From assembly GCF_029784155.1 (NCBI RefSeq), contig NC_073693.1, positions 116,214,503 to 116,278,502 of the forward strand: 64,000 nucleotides of DNA, in the 5' to 3' direction. How positions within the stretch are numbered: position 1 is the first letter of the stretch; every line of letters begins with the position of its first letter. The notes beneath the pieces are model-generated. The model ran no database searches. It had not been told where the DNA came from and saw only the letters and a program-made list of their open reading frames with translations. The translations under genes and the position numbers were made by a program. Source of the stretch: Uranotaenia lowii (taxonomy: Eukaryota; Arthropoda; Insecta; Diptera; Culicidae). Shown piece after piece: positions 1 through 12,189 of this stretch.

Positions 1-451
1 GTTGTTCCGTACTGTTTTGGCCGGATTTGGCATCTTGCCATTACGGTAAAAAGGCCATGGAGTGGTACGCCGCCAACAACGTACAGGTGGTTGCCAAGGA
101 CAAGAACCCTCCCAACACGCCAGAGCTCCACCCAATTAAGAAATACTGGGCTATTGTCAAGCGGAACCTAAAGAAGACCAAAAAACGGCTAAGTACGAGC
201 AGCAGTTCAAGGCAAACTGGCTTTCTGCGGCGAAGAAGGTGGACAAGGTGTCTGTTCAAAATCTGATGGCAGGGGTTAAGCGTAGGGCCAGGCAATTCGG
301 ATTTGGAAAAGCGGAAGCCTAACTGAGTATTTTTCCTGAATTATATACTAATTGAACTTGAAAAAGAAATTTAAAGAAAAGTTATTAAAATAAACGATTT
401 CACCGATTTACAAGCGTTTTCCCTTGACTAAATTTTGACCGTATCACCCTT
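1..451 (+). mobile_element. DD37E Tc1/mariner-type element, 3' part
   Basis: This is the 3' third of an IS630-Tc1-mariner element cut by the window edge. It ends at 451 in the terminal motif GTATCACCCTT, which matches the inverted-repeat ends of the copies at 23146-27666 and 29460-30378. Between the transposase stop at about 320-322 and the terminus lies AT-rich non-coding DNA, as in the split copy. The base pair after the terminus is CA rather than the TA expected of a Tc1/mariner target duplication, which suits an old copy. Confidence 0.85.
3..322 (+). pseudogene. DD37E transposase C-terminal fragment, frameshifted
   Basis: Read in frame from base 3, this encodes the second catalytic Asp block (WPDLASCHY) and, 37 residues later, the third catalytic position. 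That spacing is the DD37E signature of a mosquito group of the IS630-Tc1-mariner superfamily. Here the third residue is Lys (PIKKYW) where the copy at 23146-27666 has Glu (SIEKYW), so the fragment would be catalytically dead. A one-base deletion in the A-run near 180-190 throws the tail out of frame. The other frame continues to the family C-terminus (RRARQFGFGKAEA) and stops at 320-322. No function is expected. Confidence 0.85.
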
Positions 452-598
452 CAGATTGTTTCACTTTCGTCATGATTTTACAAATCTTCAGGTTTCTTCA
501 AGTTAATTTTCAGGTAGGTGCCCATTTTTTCTAAACAGTGCACGTAGTGGCTGTTTATTTCGATGGTGTCCAAAGTTTCCGAAATGGAAGCTTTAGAT

Positions 599-672
599 CA
601 TGGGTGGCCAAACCATGGCCCGCGGGCCACATGTGGCCCGCGTTGGTCGTTTTGTGGCCCGCGAACCTTTTT
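599..672 (+). mobile_element. hAT-like element terminus
   Basis: The motif CATGGGTGGCCAAACC followed by repeated GGCCCGCGG words is the same terminus seen at both ends of the hAT-like element at 37879-41691. GTGGCCCGC recurs near 3139, which could be the far end of the same element, but no inverted end and no 8-bp target duplication could be fixed there. Only the terminus is annotated. Confidence 0.5.
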
Positions 673-949
673 TCATAGTTGATTGTTTTCCTTCTACATC
701 ATTTAAAAAAAACCAACTACATATATTGTTACCGATTCAATACGGTCTTTAACAAAAAAATCGGAATCAATACATTATTAAATTCAAATATTTGTTCGCG
801 GTTAGTTTTTTTTATAAATTTTGTTTTGCATAAATATATTGGCTCACTTATTCTACATTTAATTCTTTCAAGTAAACTGTTATACACTCTATTTAACAAG
901 CCTAACGTTGAGAGATCGACAGTTATACCAGCTGTCCACTAGTCCACTA

Positions 950-1790
950 GTTTCGACCACTTCTCACCGGAACTACTAAACTGCAAGAGAGCACGGCCAA
1001 GAGAGTATTTGGACTTGGAAAAAAGGAGGGTCCTTCGTACGCGCGATGCCTACGTCTCGTTCACTGTTGTCGGGACTCGGAAGTAGAACGCATGTATATT
1101 GCTGTGTTGAGAAAAAGAGTGTGAAGTGTACGGCTTAGAGTGCCGTTGTGAAGGGAAAGAAGCATCCCCAACCGCTCCGAAAAGCGCTCCGTTGCTTCCA
1201 GGCGCTTTGTCGGATTTTATCACATCCCGGCCACACTCGCTAGAAACTCGCCAAAAGGTTTCTGAGGACTTCCATACGACACCTCTGGAGTCCTTCCCAC
1301 GTGGTATTATTACCGGTTCATTCAGAACCACATTGAACGTTCCCGGACTGTGGGCCACATTCCTGCCACAGTCGAACCGATTTCGACGTCAACAAGAAAT
1401 TGGCTGAACGAACCCCTGGTGAAACAAGTTGCGATTGTCATACCCGGAAATCAACATCTTGGCAATTTCAGCAATCGGTGATCCTGAACTCCGGCGATTT
1501 GAACCGTGATCATCTGAGGTCCTCCATCAGCTTGGCCGGCTGCACCACTATCAAAGGCCTGGACAAATGGTATCCCAACAAAACGGCAAGTTAAATAAAC
1601 CTAAAATGACCCGTATGTAATCATCTTAATAATTGTTAAGTGAGCCCCTTGTTTGTCTTTGGTGATCGTATTTTTCCACCCTGTTGAGATCAGCTATTGG
1701 TCGTTCCAGTCCTCCCCGAGATCATAGAGACGACCCTGAGAGAACGTAAGTACCCTTGAGCTAGCTGGTAGTTACGGCCAAAACCTTAAC
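950..1790. other. GC-richer island, unrecognised
   Basis: This block is clearly richer in GC than its surroundings and holds overlapping open frames on both strands (for example 1126-1407 + and 1358-1050 -). None shows a motif I know. The segment ends in GAGAACGTAAGTA, a good splice donor, so it could hold a non-coding exon. The start TGTTGTCGGGACTC near 1064 and an AATAAA downstream near 1883 would also fit a decayed LTR. Neither reading is proven. Confidence 0.3.
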
Positions 1791-3780
1791 TTTCAATATC
1801 AAGCAAAAGAGAAACATTTTTATGCTCTTCAATTTTTACAACATTTCATATATTATTTGTACTTTGCAATCGCGTATTATGCAATAAATATTTGTTATTT
1901 AGTAACATCATACAAGTGGTATTGAAGGTTGCCTCCACTATTCTGGGAGTGTGAGAGTCTTGGAGAGTTGGTATATTTTTAAAGAGTTTGGAAGGCTTCA
2001 GGGAGATATGCTCATAAATTGCGAAAATAACTTGAATAACTCAGTACATTAAAATGATTATGGAAAAGTAAAAACAAATATTTCTATTTATTTTGATCTA
2101 TAAATTCACCGTATTTAAAAATCACTCACAAGATTTTTACAAAACATAAATTTAGTATTTTTTGACTTTGTTGTCGTAAATTTAATTTGTCAGCTTCGAT
2201 TGAAACAACTCAAACAGGAAAACAGAAGCTCAAAATAATTGAAATCTTTGTAAAATTATCACATCATATTGAAATCACACCATTATCAGAGTTATATCGG
2301 TACAAAACTTCTGCTATTTGTAATTCGAATTCTATTGTCGATACTTCGTTTACTAACAAAAGTTATTCAGCTTGTTAAAATTGATTTGAAAAATATAAAA
2401 ACTCATACACTTTATTTGTATTTAACTTCAACAGAAAAAGATAACATTTTTAAAATTAGATCGAAATGATGTATCTCAGTATGAGTAACGTTTTTTTAAT
2501 TTACGTGCAATGGTATATAAACTAATAGACAGTGTTGAGCATTAAAGCGCTGATGGCTAATTAATGTGCTTTGTTTTTGTTAGAAAATTCATTTTTTCAC
2601 CACATTTGTGGTAAACAAGATCCACCAAAAACAATTGAAAAGCAAGATGACTTATACAAAGTTTCCTTCAGGTTGTGGAGCTTTTTTATCTGTAAATTCA
2701 CCAAAAATTATTTTTTTATTCTTATTTGCTTTTTTTTTATTTCAAAGTAAAATAACAATGCTTATTTGAAAAAAAAAAGTCTTTTTTATGAACGGCTTCC
2801 TCACTTATGGAATTTAAATTTAAGCAAACGGAAAGTTTTAAAGAACGTTATTAAAAATTTCAAACATTTTGATTAGGTATGTGCAAATTTTTAATTTTGT
2901 TTTTTATGATTATCATTAAAAAGCGTTAGGAAATTTCATCTGAACTGCGAAAAGCTTAGGAAGGTTATTTTAAAGTTTTTGTGTTGATCAAATAAAGAAG
3001 AACTGATAAAAATCTATACTGAATCTCAAAAATCTATATTTTTAAAACATGTAAAAGAAATGTGTATTTTGTAAATTTATATTTTAGGTAAACCACTGAA
3101 ATTCGTTTGCATTTAATATTGAGGAAATTTTTTTTGTGTGGCCCGCAAGCAAGTCTTTGTATTAAAATCTTGGAGTGTTTCTCTTTTCAACTCTTGAATA
3201 TCGTTTTTCTCTATTGGTACTAAGTTTACGGACGAACAAAACGATTATTGTTCAAATTCAAAATTCAAAACTCTTTTAAGAAAATTGTTTAAGTCTTAAC
3301 TGTATATCAAAGTAGATAAATAAATCTCTATACAAGCATTTTGAACTTTTTTTTTTTTCAAATCACATCGTTTGAGTAAAACTTACCTCATGTTTAGGTT
3401 AAACGCCAAGAATTCAGCTAAAATTAATTCTTCAATATTAGACAATATTTATATTTTTTTTGTTGATCTGTGTAATGAAAACATGATTTCATATCTTCAG
3501 AAGGGTAAGTACAATATGACGAAATAAGAAAAAGTTTGGATTGTATTCATCAGTACTAAGAATATACCAAGATCCAAATCACATATCAATCATTCAAAGA
3601 AAATTTCCATATTCATCATTAAATTTTAACCACAGGTTGACTAGGTCAAATCATTTCAAATGAAGGTTAGAATTTAGAAATGACATTGCATCGGAAGCAA
3701 GGCCATTACAAAACATGCAAGCCATTCATGGCTGCTCTTCTATGATAAGAAACGATAATGAAAGTAAGTAACAAGCGTAA
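1791..3780. other. AT-rich DNA, no gene seen
   Basis: Low-complexity AT-rich sequence with homopolymer runs. Short open frames near 2187-2469 look like chance. No RNA gene or complete transposon was recognised. The segment ends about 50 bases before the PPO gene 1 TATA box. Confidence 0.5.
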
Positions 3781-3833
3781 TCCGGCAGTAGGTTGTGGCA
3801 TCTGCGGTTTTTGTCGAAAAGTGCTAGATTTCA

Positions 3834-3870
3834 TATAAATTGTGCTAGTCGTCGGGTCAAAGTATCAGTT
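3834..3870 (+). promoter_or_regulatory. TATA box and initiator of PPO gene 1
   Basis: TATAAAT at 3834-3840 is followed 31 bases later by TCAGTT at 3865-3870, which matches the arthropod initiator TCAGT. The spacing is that of a focused RNA polymerase II promoter with the start near 3866. It would give a 5' UTR of about 55 bases with no upstream ATG, so the ATG at 3922 would be the first in the transcript. Confidence 0.75.
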
Positions 3871-3921
3871 CCCTTCTGATCGTCCCTCGGAAGGTCACTT
3901 TGGAAGCGAGCCCTGTGAACG

Positions 3922-6900
3922 ATGACGGATAAGAACGCGATTTTGGCGCTGCTGCAGCGTCCTCTGGAGCCCACTTTCTTGCCCAAGGACGATGGCAAGA
4001 CGGTGCTGATTCTTCCGGAGGAGTACATGCCGGATCGGTACAAACCATTAACGAACGACATCCAGACCCGATTCAGCGATGGCGCGGAAGTTGAGATTCC
4101 GGTGAAAAATGTCGGCACTCCGAGTCTCGCTTTTGCCGAAGTGATCGATAAAAATGGAGCCTTTTCGCTGTTCGTGGAAAAGCATCGGGACATTGCCGGG
4201 CAGTTGATTAGTCTGTTCTTGGCCCAAAAGGATGTAACGTCGCTGATGGGAGTGGCGTCGTATGCCAGGGGCCGCTTGAATCCCTATTTGTTCCAGTATG
4301 CACTGACGGTCGCCATTCAGCATCGGCCGGATACCAAAGATTTACCGGTTCCGGCTGCAATCAGTTTGTTTCCGGATCAATTCGTCGATCCGTCGGTGTT
4401 TCCGAGGTTGCGTGAAGAGGGGAACGTTGTGGAGCAATCAGAACGGGTAGTTATTAAAGTGTTACAGTTAATTGGAGGAGAAGTTTTAACGGAAAAAACG
4501 ATTTATTTCTAGACAACGATCGACATTAAACCAAACTATACGGCATCGGATCGGGAACCGGAACAACGGATGGCTTACTTCCGGGAAGATATCGGCGTAA
4601 ATATGCACCATTGGCATTGGCATCTGGTGTATCCAGGAGGCGGCCCAGTCGAGGTGGTCCGAAAGGATCGCCGCGGTGAGCTGTTCTACTACATGCACAG
4701 CCAGGTCATTGCCCGCTACAATGTCGATCGATTCTCGAACAAGTTGGGCCGGGCTCCTTCGCTCACCAACTTCCGGGAACCCATCAAGGAGGCATACTTC
4801 CCGAAGATGGTCCGTAGCTCCAACAATCGAGCCTATCCGGCACGTGCCGTCGATTCGCTGATGCGGGACGTCAACCGAGTCGATAATGACACGACGGTGT
4901 CGATCAATGATTTGACGCGTTGGGTCGACCGAATTCATGAAGCCATCGATAGGAAATCGATCGTTGATGTGAGTATTTGAAACTTGATTTAACTGATCTC
5001 TAACTTACGGTCTTTTGAGTCTATAATATTCACTAGTCTTACAAAATACACCTAATTCACTTAATTATAACAAAACGATCAAGGCATAGTTTCTCATATC
5101 TTGAGATAGTTTTTTAAAGATTTGATTCTTATAGAAAATTTAAAAAAAATCGGGCAAGAGATGTGCAAATTTAATCATTTTTCGATGTCGTAAAATCTTG
5201 ACCCAGTATGACGGAATGGCGTAATGATATCACCTAGAAATTTTATATATTTTTATAATTCAGTTACCAGTGTGGTCTAAACTGCATCAAAATGCAAATC
5301 AAAGTTTCACCTTTTTAATCTCGTTACCATAAGCTGGAATATGATTGTTTTTCATCACGCGTTAGTTAATTTCAAAATATCATCCATCCAAACATTTTTT
5401 ATGATTTCTGCTAGTAGAATTTTTTGTTGTATTTGTTACTCCTAGATGCCCTTATGCTTCTTAAAAAACTTTTTTGGCAGAAAAAAATGTAAAATTTAAT
5501 TCGAACAAATTGGTAACTTGTCCTTCATGCGTTATGACACCTCAAATAAATCAAAAATATTAAATATTCAAACTTTTTTATTTTGTTTTTCATTAAAAAC
5601 GACGTTTGTAGCAACTTACCCTTTCTTTTTTTGTAGGGTTAAAATCGTATGTTTTTGTAAGTTTAAAATGACTGGAATAATCAACAATTTTTTCTGACTA
5701 CTTAATTCATTGTTAGTTTGTTCATATGTTCCCCTAACATTGATCAACATTTATTATAATTTATTTGAATATCATGAAAAAGAATATCTAAATTATGACT
5801 ATAGGAACGGGGGGGGGGGGGTTGGTTTGGAGGATAAAACAGACAAGGGCATCTTAAACGAAATTTTCTACTGTATCACAAAATTTTAAATTCTCAATCA
5901 CATTTTGATCAACATTTATCATAATGTATTTGAATATCATAAAAAAGAATATCTAAATCATGACTATTGGAACGGGAGGGGGGGTTGGTTTGGAAGACAA
6001 ACAGACAAGGGCATCTCAAGCGAAGTTTTCTACTCTACCTCAAAATTTCAAATTCTCAATCACATTTTGAAGATTTAGTAAGGTTATTCAAGATTAACTA
6101 TGTTGACTCAGAACTAAAGCTCAAACCTTAAAAACTTATTCCAGGTTCAGGTTTTTCGAAATTGATGATTGAAATTCAGTTCTAAATTTTAAATTAGATT
6201 AAACTTATTTAAAAGGTTCTGGTTCCTTATTATCAAAATCAAAATTGTATTTTTGTTTTCTTAGGTCAGATTCTGTATCCCGATCAGGATTCGTGATTTT
6301 ATGTTTGAATCATCTTTAAAATAAAAATTATGAAGGTGTTTTAAATCTTGGTTCAAATTATGTTTTATTTTTCATAAAAAAAAATCTTCATGTATTAAGA
6401 CACGTATAACGGTTTTCAATAGTTTTAGATAATTATTTTTTGATATTGAAAAAAGAAAATAAGGAAGCATCCTCAGTTTTTGTTTCACATTAAGATTCGA
6501 AGTTCTTGAACTAAATTCTCATGCATCTTTTAAATTCTTATCTGGAATCCAGATGCAGAAATCGTTTTGAAGTTTGAAAACATATTCAACATTTAAATTT
6601 TGAAATCAGATATACAAATTGTACTCAATATTTTCACTCTTTGAATAAACAAGAGTTGATAAAAAAAATCATTTTATTTTCAAAATTTCAAACATTGTTT
6701 TATAATTGATGATTCGCAACATAAAATTATCTTCAGATAACAAATTCTGATTTAAAATTTAATCTTTTGTCAGATTCGATTTTTTTTAAAACCTTCTGCG
6801 ATCCGAAACACCTTCTCTTAGGTTTCGATCTTCATTTGAACTTTTTCACAGGAATCTCAAACATTACATTTTTTTAATGAACTAAATTTTCAAAGCTTTG

Positions 6901-9900
6901 AATGCGGGCATTGTGTGTCATTTTATTATAATACTCATTTTTTAGTTATGGTTTAATTTTTATTTTTTCAATTCCTTAGGAAGGAAAAATACAGAAAATA
7001 TCCAATTATTCTTTCCAATTTGAAACCTAAGATACAATCTTTCATTCATAATTTTTACCTTGATTTTAGTATAGATTTTAATTTCAAATAATTGGAATTC
7101 ATAATCTGGATTCTGATAGTTTATATATCTGAGTTATAAGTTTGGATAAAGTATATTTATTTTGGTTTAGATTTCTCTTTCTTTGCGTTTCGATTTTCGA
7201 CAGCAATACCAGATCGCATTTCTCTAAAATGATAAAAACATTATTAAACAGCTTGAACAACAAAAATCTCAAAGTGTAGTGATAAGTCCAAAATGTTTCA
7301 ATGCGAATAAATTGAAATAGATTATCTAGTTGTGTTCATTGATATTCTTACAAAGACATTGATGATGGTTTTGAAGTAGTCATCCATCGCCAAATGTTGC
7401 TCGGCACTAAATCTATTGAGCTTCGAGAAGTCAAAACATAACTGGAAGATATCATTCCGGTTAGATTTCAATGAGGATACCAGACAGGGTTGCCATATGT
7501 TTTTTTCTAATCTGTATCGGCTTGATGAAAAAATCAGTATTTTTTGCTAAATAAGCAGGTTGAAAATATGTTTTCATTGTTTTAACTCAATCATAACACA
7601 AAAATTGTTAGTTATAAATGGACTTAACAATGTAGAAGCATTCAATGGAAATATTATTATAAATTGAATCCAATGTTTTCGACCTTTTAGTTTCAAGTAA
7701 ATTGAATAAGAAAATTAACTAAAGGCTGATCTAAACCAAATTCCAAATTTATTTTGTTTGGCTTCAACTTACCATGAATTTCTCGTATTTTTGGGGATAT
7801 TTTTTTTAATATTTAAATATTTCTGGAAATCCATCAAATTTACAAAAAAAGCTAATTTTTGGTTAAGATCAAAGAAAAATCATTGCAATTAGGTTTTGGG
7901 AATCGAGCTTTCTGCTATCTCAAGTTCGAAAAGTTATTTTTTTTATTTTGTTTATTTGAAACGGCTCATATCGAGGGTTTTAAAGAGCAAACCCTTGTTT
8001 TTGTATTTTCAATTCATTAACTTGTACAGTTGAAGAAAAAAGAATATAGAATAAGGGGAGACGAATTTATACACGAAGATCTATAGATTTAAAGAAAAGA
8101 TATAATTCGAACATGTAATCTAGGTCCACCGCAGCCAAGAAAAGTTAATGTAATTGATTGAATTGATTAGTTATAGAGGTTTTAATTAGGGTTTGCGAAA
8201 TATTGATGGAAATCTTTAAGGTAGCAACTATAATATTTATTTATTTTTCAGAGAACCGTTAAAACCGTGTCAATTTAAACCCTGATGATTATTTATTGAA
8301 ATCAACATAAGACTTTCAAATTTCATGCATGATAAAAAGTTTGAAACTTATTTGACATTTGGATTTTGATTAAAATTAATTTATGGAGATCAACACAGGT
8401 GCCTTCAAAATTAAATTGCATTTTGTATTTTAATTTGAATTAATTTAAATTTAATAAGTGTTCCTTTTCAAATTAATAATCTAATATTTTATTCCTAAGG
8501 AGTTGTATATTAAAAACATGACGACTCAAACTTTATTTATTTTGAACGAATTGTATCAGATATGAAATGAGAATATTTATCTGTTTCATTTCAAAACTTT
8601 AATTGAGTGACAATCTTAATCACCACGATGACGAAGATAAAAAAAATCCGCTCTTGGGCTTATATAGCTCAGTTGGCAAGTCAGTTGTTTCCTGAGACGA
8701 TGTCCGTGGGTTCGAGCCCAAGAGTAAACATCAAAATCAGTTGTCCTACCAGATAAGCTTTTTTAGCGATGCTAGCCATCAAATCTGCTTTTGAGTGTAA
8801 ATATGACATTGTCAAAAGTTTGGCGGCTTGTAACTTTATTCAGGCGCATTCAGAGTCAAAACTTTTTATTTGTGACCCCCAATTAATTAATGCATCATAA
8901 CTTTGTTATGGACACTCTCTGAAAGCTTAGAAAAAACTCTCGTTTGGGAACTTAACTGTCAATTTACTCTTCTCGCCTTAAAACGCTATATCTCTCTTGT
9001 TTCTCAGAAGATTTGTTTCAAATTGATAGTTTGTGAAACCTTGTAATGCAACTCAAATGATTCTCAGACAATGTTCAGTTACAACAATTCATTTTTACGT
9101 TAATCAAGTCTAAGAAAAATTCGAAAAAACATGTTTCGAAAAACAGACTCAAGACCAGGTACCAAATGCTCATAAAAAAATCACTTAGTGTCTCAAAAAA
9201 CTGTAGTTGAAAGTTGACGTAATTTGATACATTTTGCTGCACACCTACATTTAAAAAATTGACAAAAATTCTGTATTCTTCTGTGACTGAAACAATTTTG
9301 ACGATGATTTGATTGTAAAGTATTGTTTTTACACACCACTTTTTCAAAATTTATGAGGTCATGATCTGTAAAAAAAATCATTGAAATATATTATACTAAA
9401 TATATTTTCAATAATTATATCAACTCCCTTTTTTTTAAACATGTTTTTTTTTTATTTCCTTTTCTTCTTGGACTTTGAGTAGCTTATAATTGAATTGTTG
9501 TAGATGAATGCGGTCTGAAAATCATATTTCAGATGCATCACGAGGTTAAATTTTATACAAGTCGGTTAAGAAACAAGAAAGATACAGCAGTGTTTGAAAA
9601 TCTGTATAAAAATCTGTATCAGTATCTTATCTGTAGTAGCGTTGAAAAATCTATATAATATAGAAAAACTGTATATATGACCCCGCTTGTACTTGATCAC
9701 ATTTTCAAACAAAAACGATGTACATATCTCCCTATAAAACAAGACTACCGAAATGCTGGCAAAGTGTCAATAGTAAAACCTAATAAAAAAGATGTATCTC
9801 CCTGTTGATGATTTTGGCTTTCCTAAGCTTTTCTTGGTTTGGTGGTTAAACAATCTTTTAAACAACATTAGTTTGCAAACACAATGCAGCTGAAGATCAC

Positions 9901-12189
9901 AAATAAAAGGTACAATTAGAGTTTTTTGTTTTATCCGAAAAACAAAACCCAAATTTTATTTTAAAAAAAATCATCCTCAGGATTTCCATAACGGAAATGA
10001 TTCTTAATGAAAAAGTTAAGTTCTTAATGTTAAAGAAACATCTTCATCTTAAAAAACTGCACAAAATTCTATATTTTCCCTGTGTATTGTTCAACATTAT
10101 AAACGCATCCAGAACACAAAAATTCGGCATTTTATGTTTCAGAAACCAATAGACAAAAATCTGCTCATTTTATATAGATATTTGAGTAACGGTAAGTGCT
10201 GTGTTAAATTTTGTAGAATGAGGTTTTATTATTAGATTTATAACAATTCAAGCCAAATTTAATACTACAATCATTAATTTGGTTCAAGTTGCATCAAGAA
10301 ATTTGATCCGAAAATCTGATGATTTTATTCTTTTACTATTTTTTGAAAATTTGTTGTTTTTTCCATCAAAGGTTCAAATTATTGAATTTACCAAATAGTT
10401 TGGAATATTGGGCTTGCTTGATCTACCAGACTCTCAAGTCGGTTCTTCCTACGGCCTTGTACCACGAAACATGACCTCCAAGAATACAATCTATACTTCA
10501 AAACTATGTATGTGAAAATCATAAACGAGTTTTGAACCAAAACAAACCTTTCAAGACACCAGGCCCTGAGGTATTCATAAATGAACTAAAATCGACTCAA
10601 TCTTTCATTTCACCCTATGTTATTTACTGGTAATTTTCTAGTCTTCCGGCCGTACGATTCCACTGGACGATATCAAGGGTATCGATATTCTGGGAGATTT
10701 GGTTGAAGCATCTACCTTAACGCCGAACAGAGCCCTGTACGGTAGTGTGCACAATCTTGGCCATGATGCGCTCGCATACATCCACGATCCTGAGTACAGA
10801 TACCTGGAGGACTTCGGAGTGATGGGCGACGTTACAACTGCCATGCGGGATCCCGTGTTCTATCGACTGCACGGAATGATCGATGACATCTTCCGCAAGT
10901 TCCTGGAGACGCTCAGCCCTTATACTTCGGCTCAGCTGGGATACCCCGGAGTCAAGGTCGATAGCGTTGGCCTAAAGGTCACAAGAGCCAATGCTCCGCC
11001 AAACGTTTTAGTCACTTTCTGGCAGAAATCCTCGGTTGATCTTGCCGCTGGGCTCGATTTCGGCCCCAAGGGCAACGTATTTGCCAGCTTCACCCATCTA
11101 CAGCACGCTCCGTTCACTTACGAAATAAAGGTTACGAACTCTACAAATGCGGTGAAACGAGGCACAGTTCGAATTTTCATCGCTCCCAAGAGAGACGATC
11201 GAGGTGTTATGTTGGCGTTCCGTGAACAGCGAGCCTATTTCATCGAAATGGACAAATTCAGAGTCAACCGTAAGTTTCTTGGTAAGTGAGGGTCACTTGA
11301 ACAAGAGTCTTGATCGCCTTTTCCGCTTTCAGTGAGACCCGGTTCCAACGTCATCAACCGTCGCTCTGATGAGTCTAGCGTGACGATCCCGTATGATCGG
11401 ACCTTCCGAAAGGTCGGAACGGCCAATCAACCTACCGATGTGATCGATCGCGATCGTTTCCGTTTCTGCGGCTGCGGTTGGCCCCAGCACATGTTGGTTC
11501 CGAAGGGCTCTCCCGAGGGCACCCAGTTCGATCTGTTCGTGATGGTGTCCAACTTTGACCAGGACACGGTTAACATCGACTTCGACGAGTGAGTACTATT
11601 TAATCATATTAAAGTCATAAAATTCAATTCTAAATCTCAAATTTGCTTAAAAAATTCCTGGAATGAGTGCTTTCATTGTCCCAAATCAATTACCCCAATT
11701 GTATATTTAGTTCACGACTATTCCTTGGTTTCATCGTCGGTTCATTTCTATTTCACACATCTTGTTTAACAACTCACAGTTGAATATTTTATGTGAAATT
11801 TTTCAATCCTTACAAATAAAAATTGGGTCAAAAATTCAAGTGCATCTAGGTCAGTTTATACTGCAACATTCATTTTTCCCCCAATTGAAGCCCAGTTCAC
11901 AGTCAATCTAGTTTAGGTAGGTCGGTACCGCTATGTTATATCCGGTTATCTGATACGTTCCCTTTTTTTGTCTTTCTACCTTCACAGAAAAGTGGACTGT
12001 AACGACTCCCACTCGTTCTGCGGCTTGAGAGACAGGCTTTATCCAGACAAGCGAACCATGGGATTCCCGTTCGAGCGAAGCACCCCGAACACCGTAAGGA
12101 CCGTTAAGGACTTTATCGGATCGAACAGCAACATGGGCACAGCAGAGTTCAACATTCGATTCACCAATACCGTCATCGCTAGGACTTGA
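3922..12189 (+). CDS. PPO: Prophenoloxidase, gene 1 (5 exons, complete)
   Basis: Join 3922-4446, 4513-4968, 10642-11269, 11333-11588, 11988-12189. The total is 2067 bases, 688 residues, the usual insect PPO length. All introns are GT-AG and phases fit. Seen: no signal peptide, as is normal for PPO; activation site TRF (Arg50-Phe51); copper A histidines about His208, His212 and His237 (HHWHWH, YYMHS); copper B His364, His368 and His404 (HNLGH, FYRLH); thiol-ester-like CGCGWPQ around Cys584. Known of the family: a type-3 copper zymogen that, once cleaved by a serine protease, hydroxylates monophenols and oxidises diphenols to quinones for melanization. Odd points: the residue before the last copper ligand is Leu where gene 2 has Trp, and the donor of intron 3 is duplicated 12 bases apart. 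Intron 2 (5.7 kb) is absent from gene 2. The start is set by alignment with gene 2. Confidence 0.96.
5741..6070. repeat. Tandem duplication, two diverged 165-bp copies with G-runs
   Basis: Copy 1 (5741-5905) and copy 2 (5906-6070) begin with TGATCAACATTTAT and end CAATCACATTTT. Each holds a G-run: 13 G at 5809-5821, and an interrupted run in copy 2. Scattered substitutions make this an old head-to-tail duplication rather than an assembly artefact. Confidence 0.85.
8651..8731 (+). repeat. tRNA-derived SINE head
   Basis: An internal polymerase III promoter is visible: A-box-like TAGCTCAGTTGG near 8666 and B-box GGTTCGAGCCC near 8710. The flanking CTTGGGCT and AGCCCAAG can pair. There is no convincing anticodon arm of a functional tRNA, and the sequence continues into a non-tRNA tail (AACATC...). 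A SINE therefore fits better than a tRNA gene. The 3' boundary was not found. Confidence 0.6.

Larger units (their letters stand above)
4969..10641 (+). other. Intron 2 of PPO gene 1 (5.7 kb, unique to this copy)
   Basis: The intron starts GTGAGT at 4969 and ends TTTTCTAG at 10641, in phase 0. PPO gene 2 has continuous coding sequence across this point. Contents are AT-rich DNA, a tandem duplication at 5741-6070 and a tRNA-like SINE head at 8651-8731. The remaining stretches (4969-5740, 6071-8650, 8732-10641) show no gene; the short frames near 9075-9952 look like chance. The sequence near 7487 (CAGGGTTGCCA) resembles the hAT MITE terminus at 54403. Confidence 0.85.

Noticed and set aside
950..1790. 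Solo LTR or retroviral-type fragment
   Set aside because: TG start and AATAAA are suggestive, but no matching CA end with a target duplication was found; kept only as an unrecognised GC-richer island.
4447..4512. Readthrough of exon 1 of PPO gene 1 to the stop at 4512 as a short protein
   Set aside because: The 66-base segment has GT and AG ends, and its removal restores the PPO frame and matches gene 2.
8651..8731. Functional tRNA gene
   Set aside because: A and B boxes are present but no convincing anticodon stem and no terminator; the sequence runs on into a SINE-like tail.
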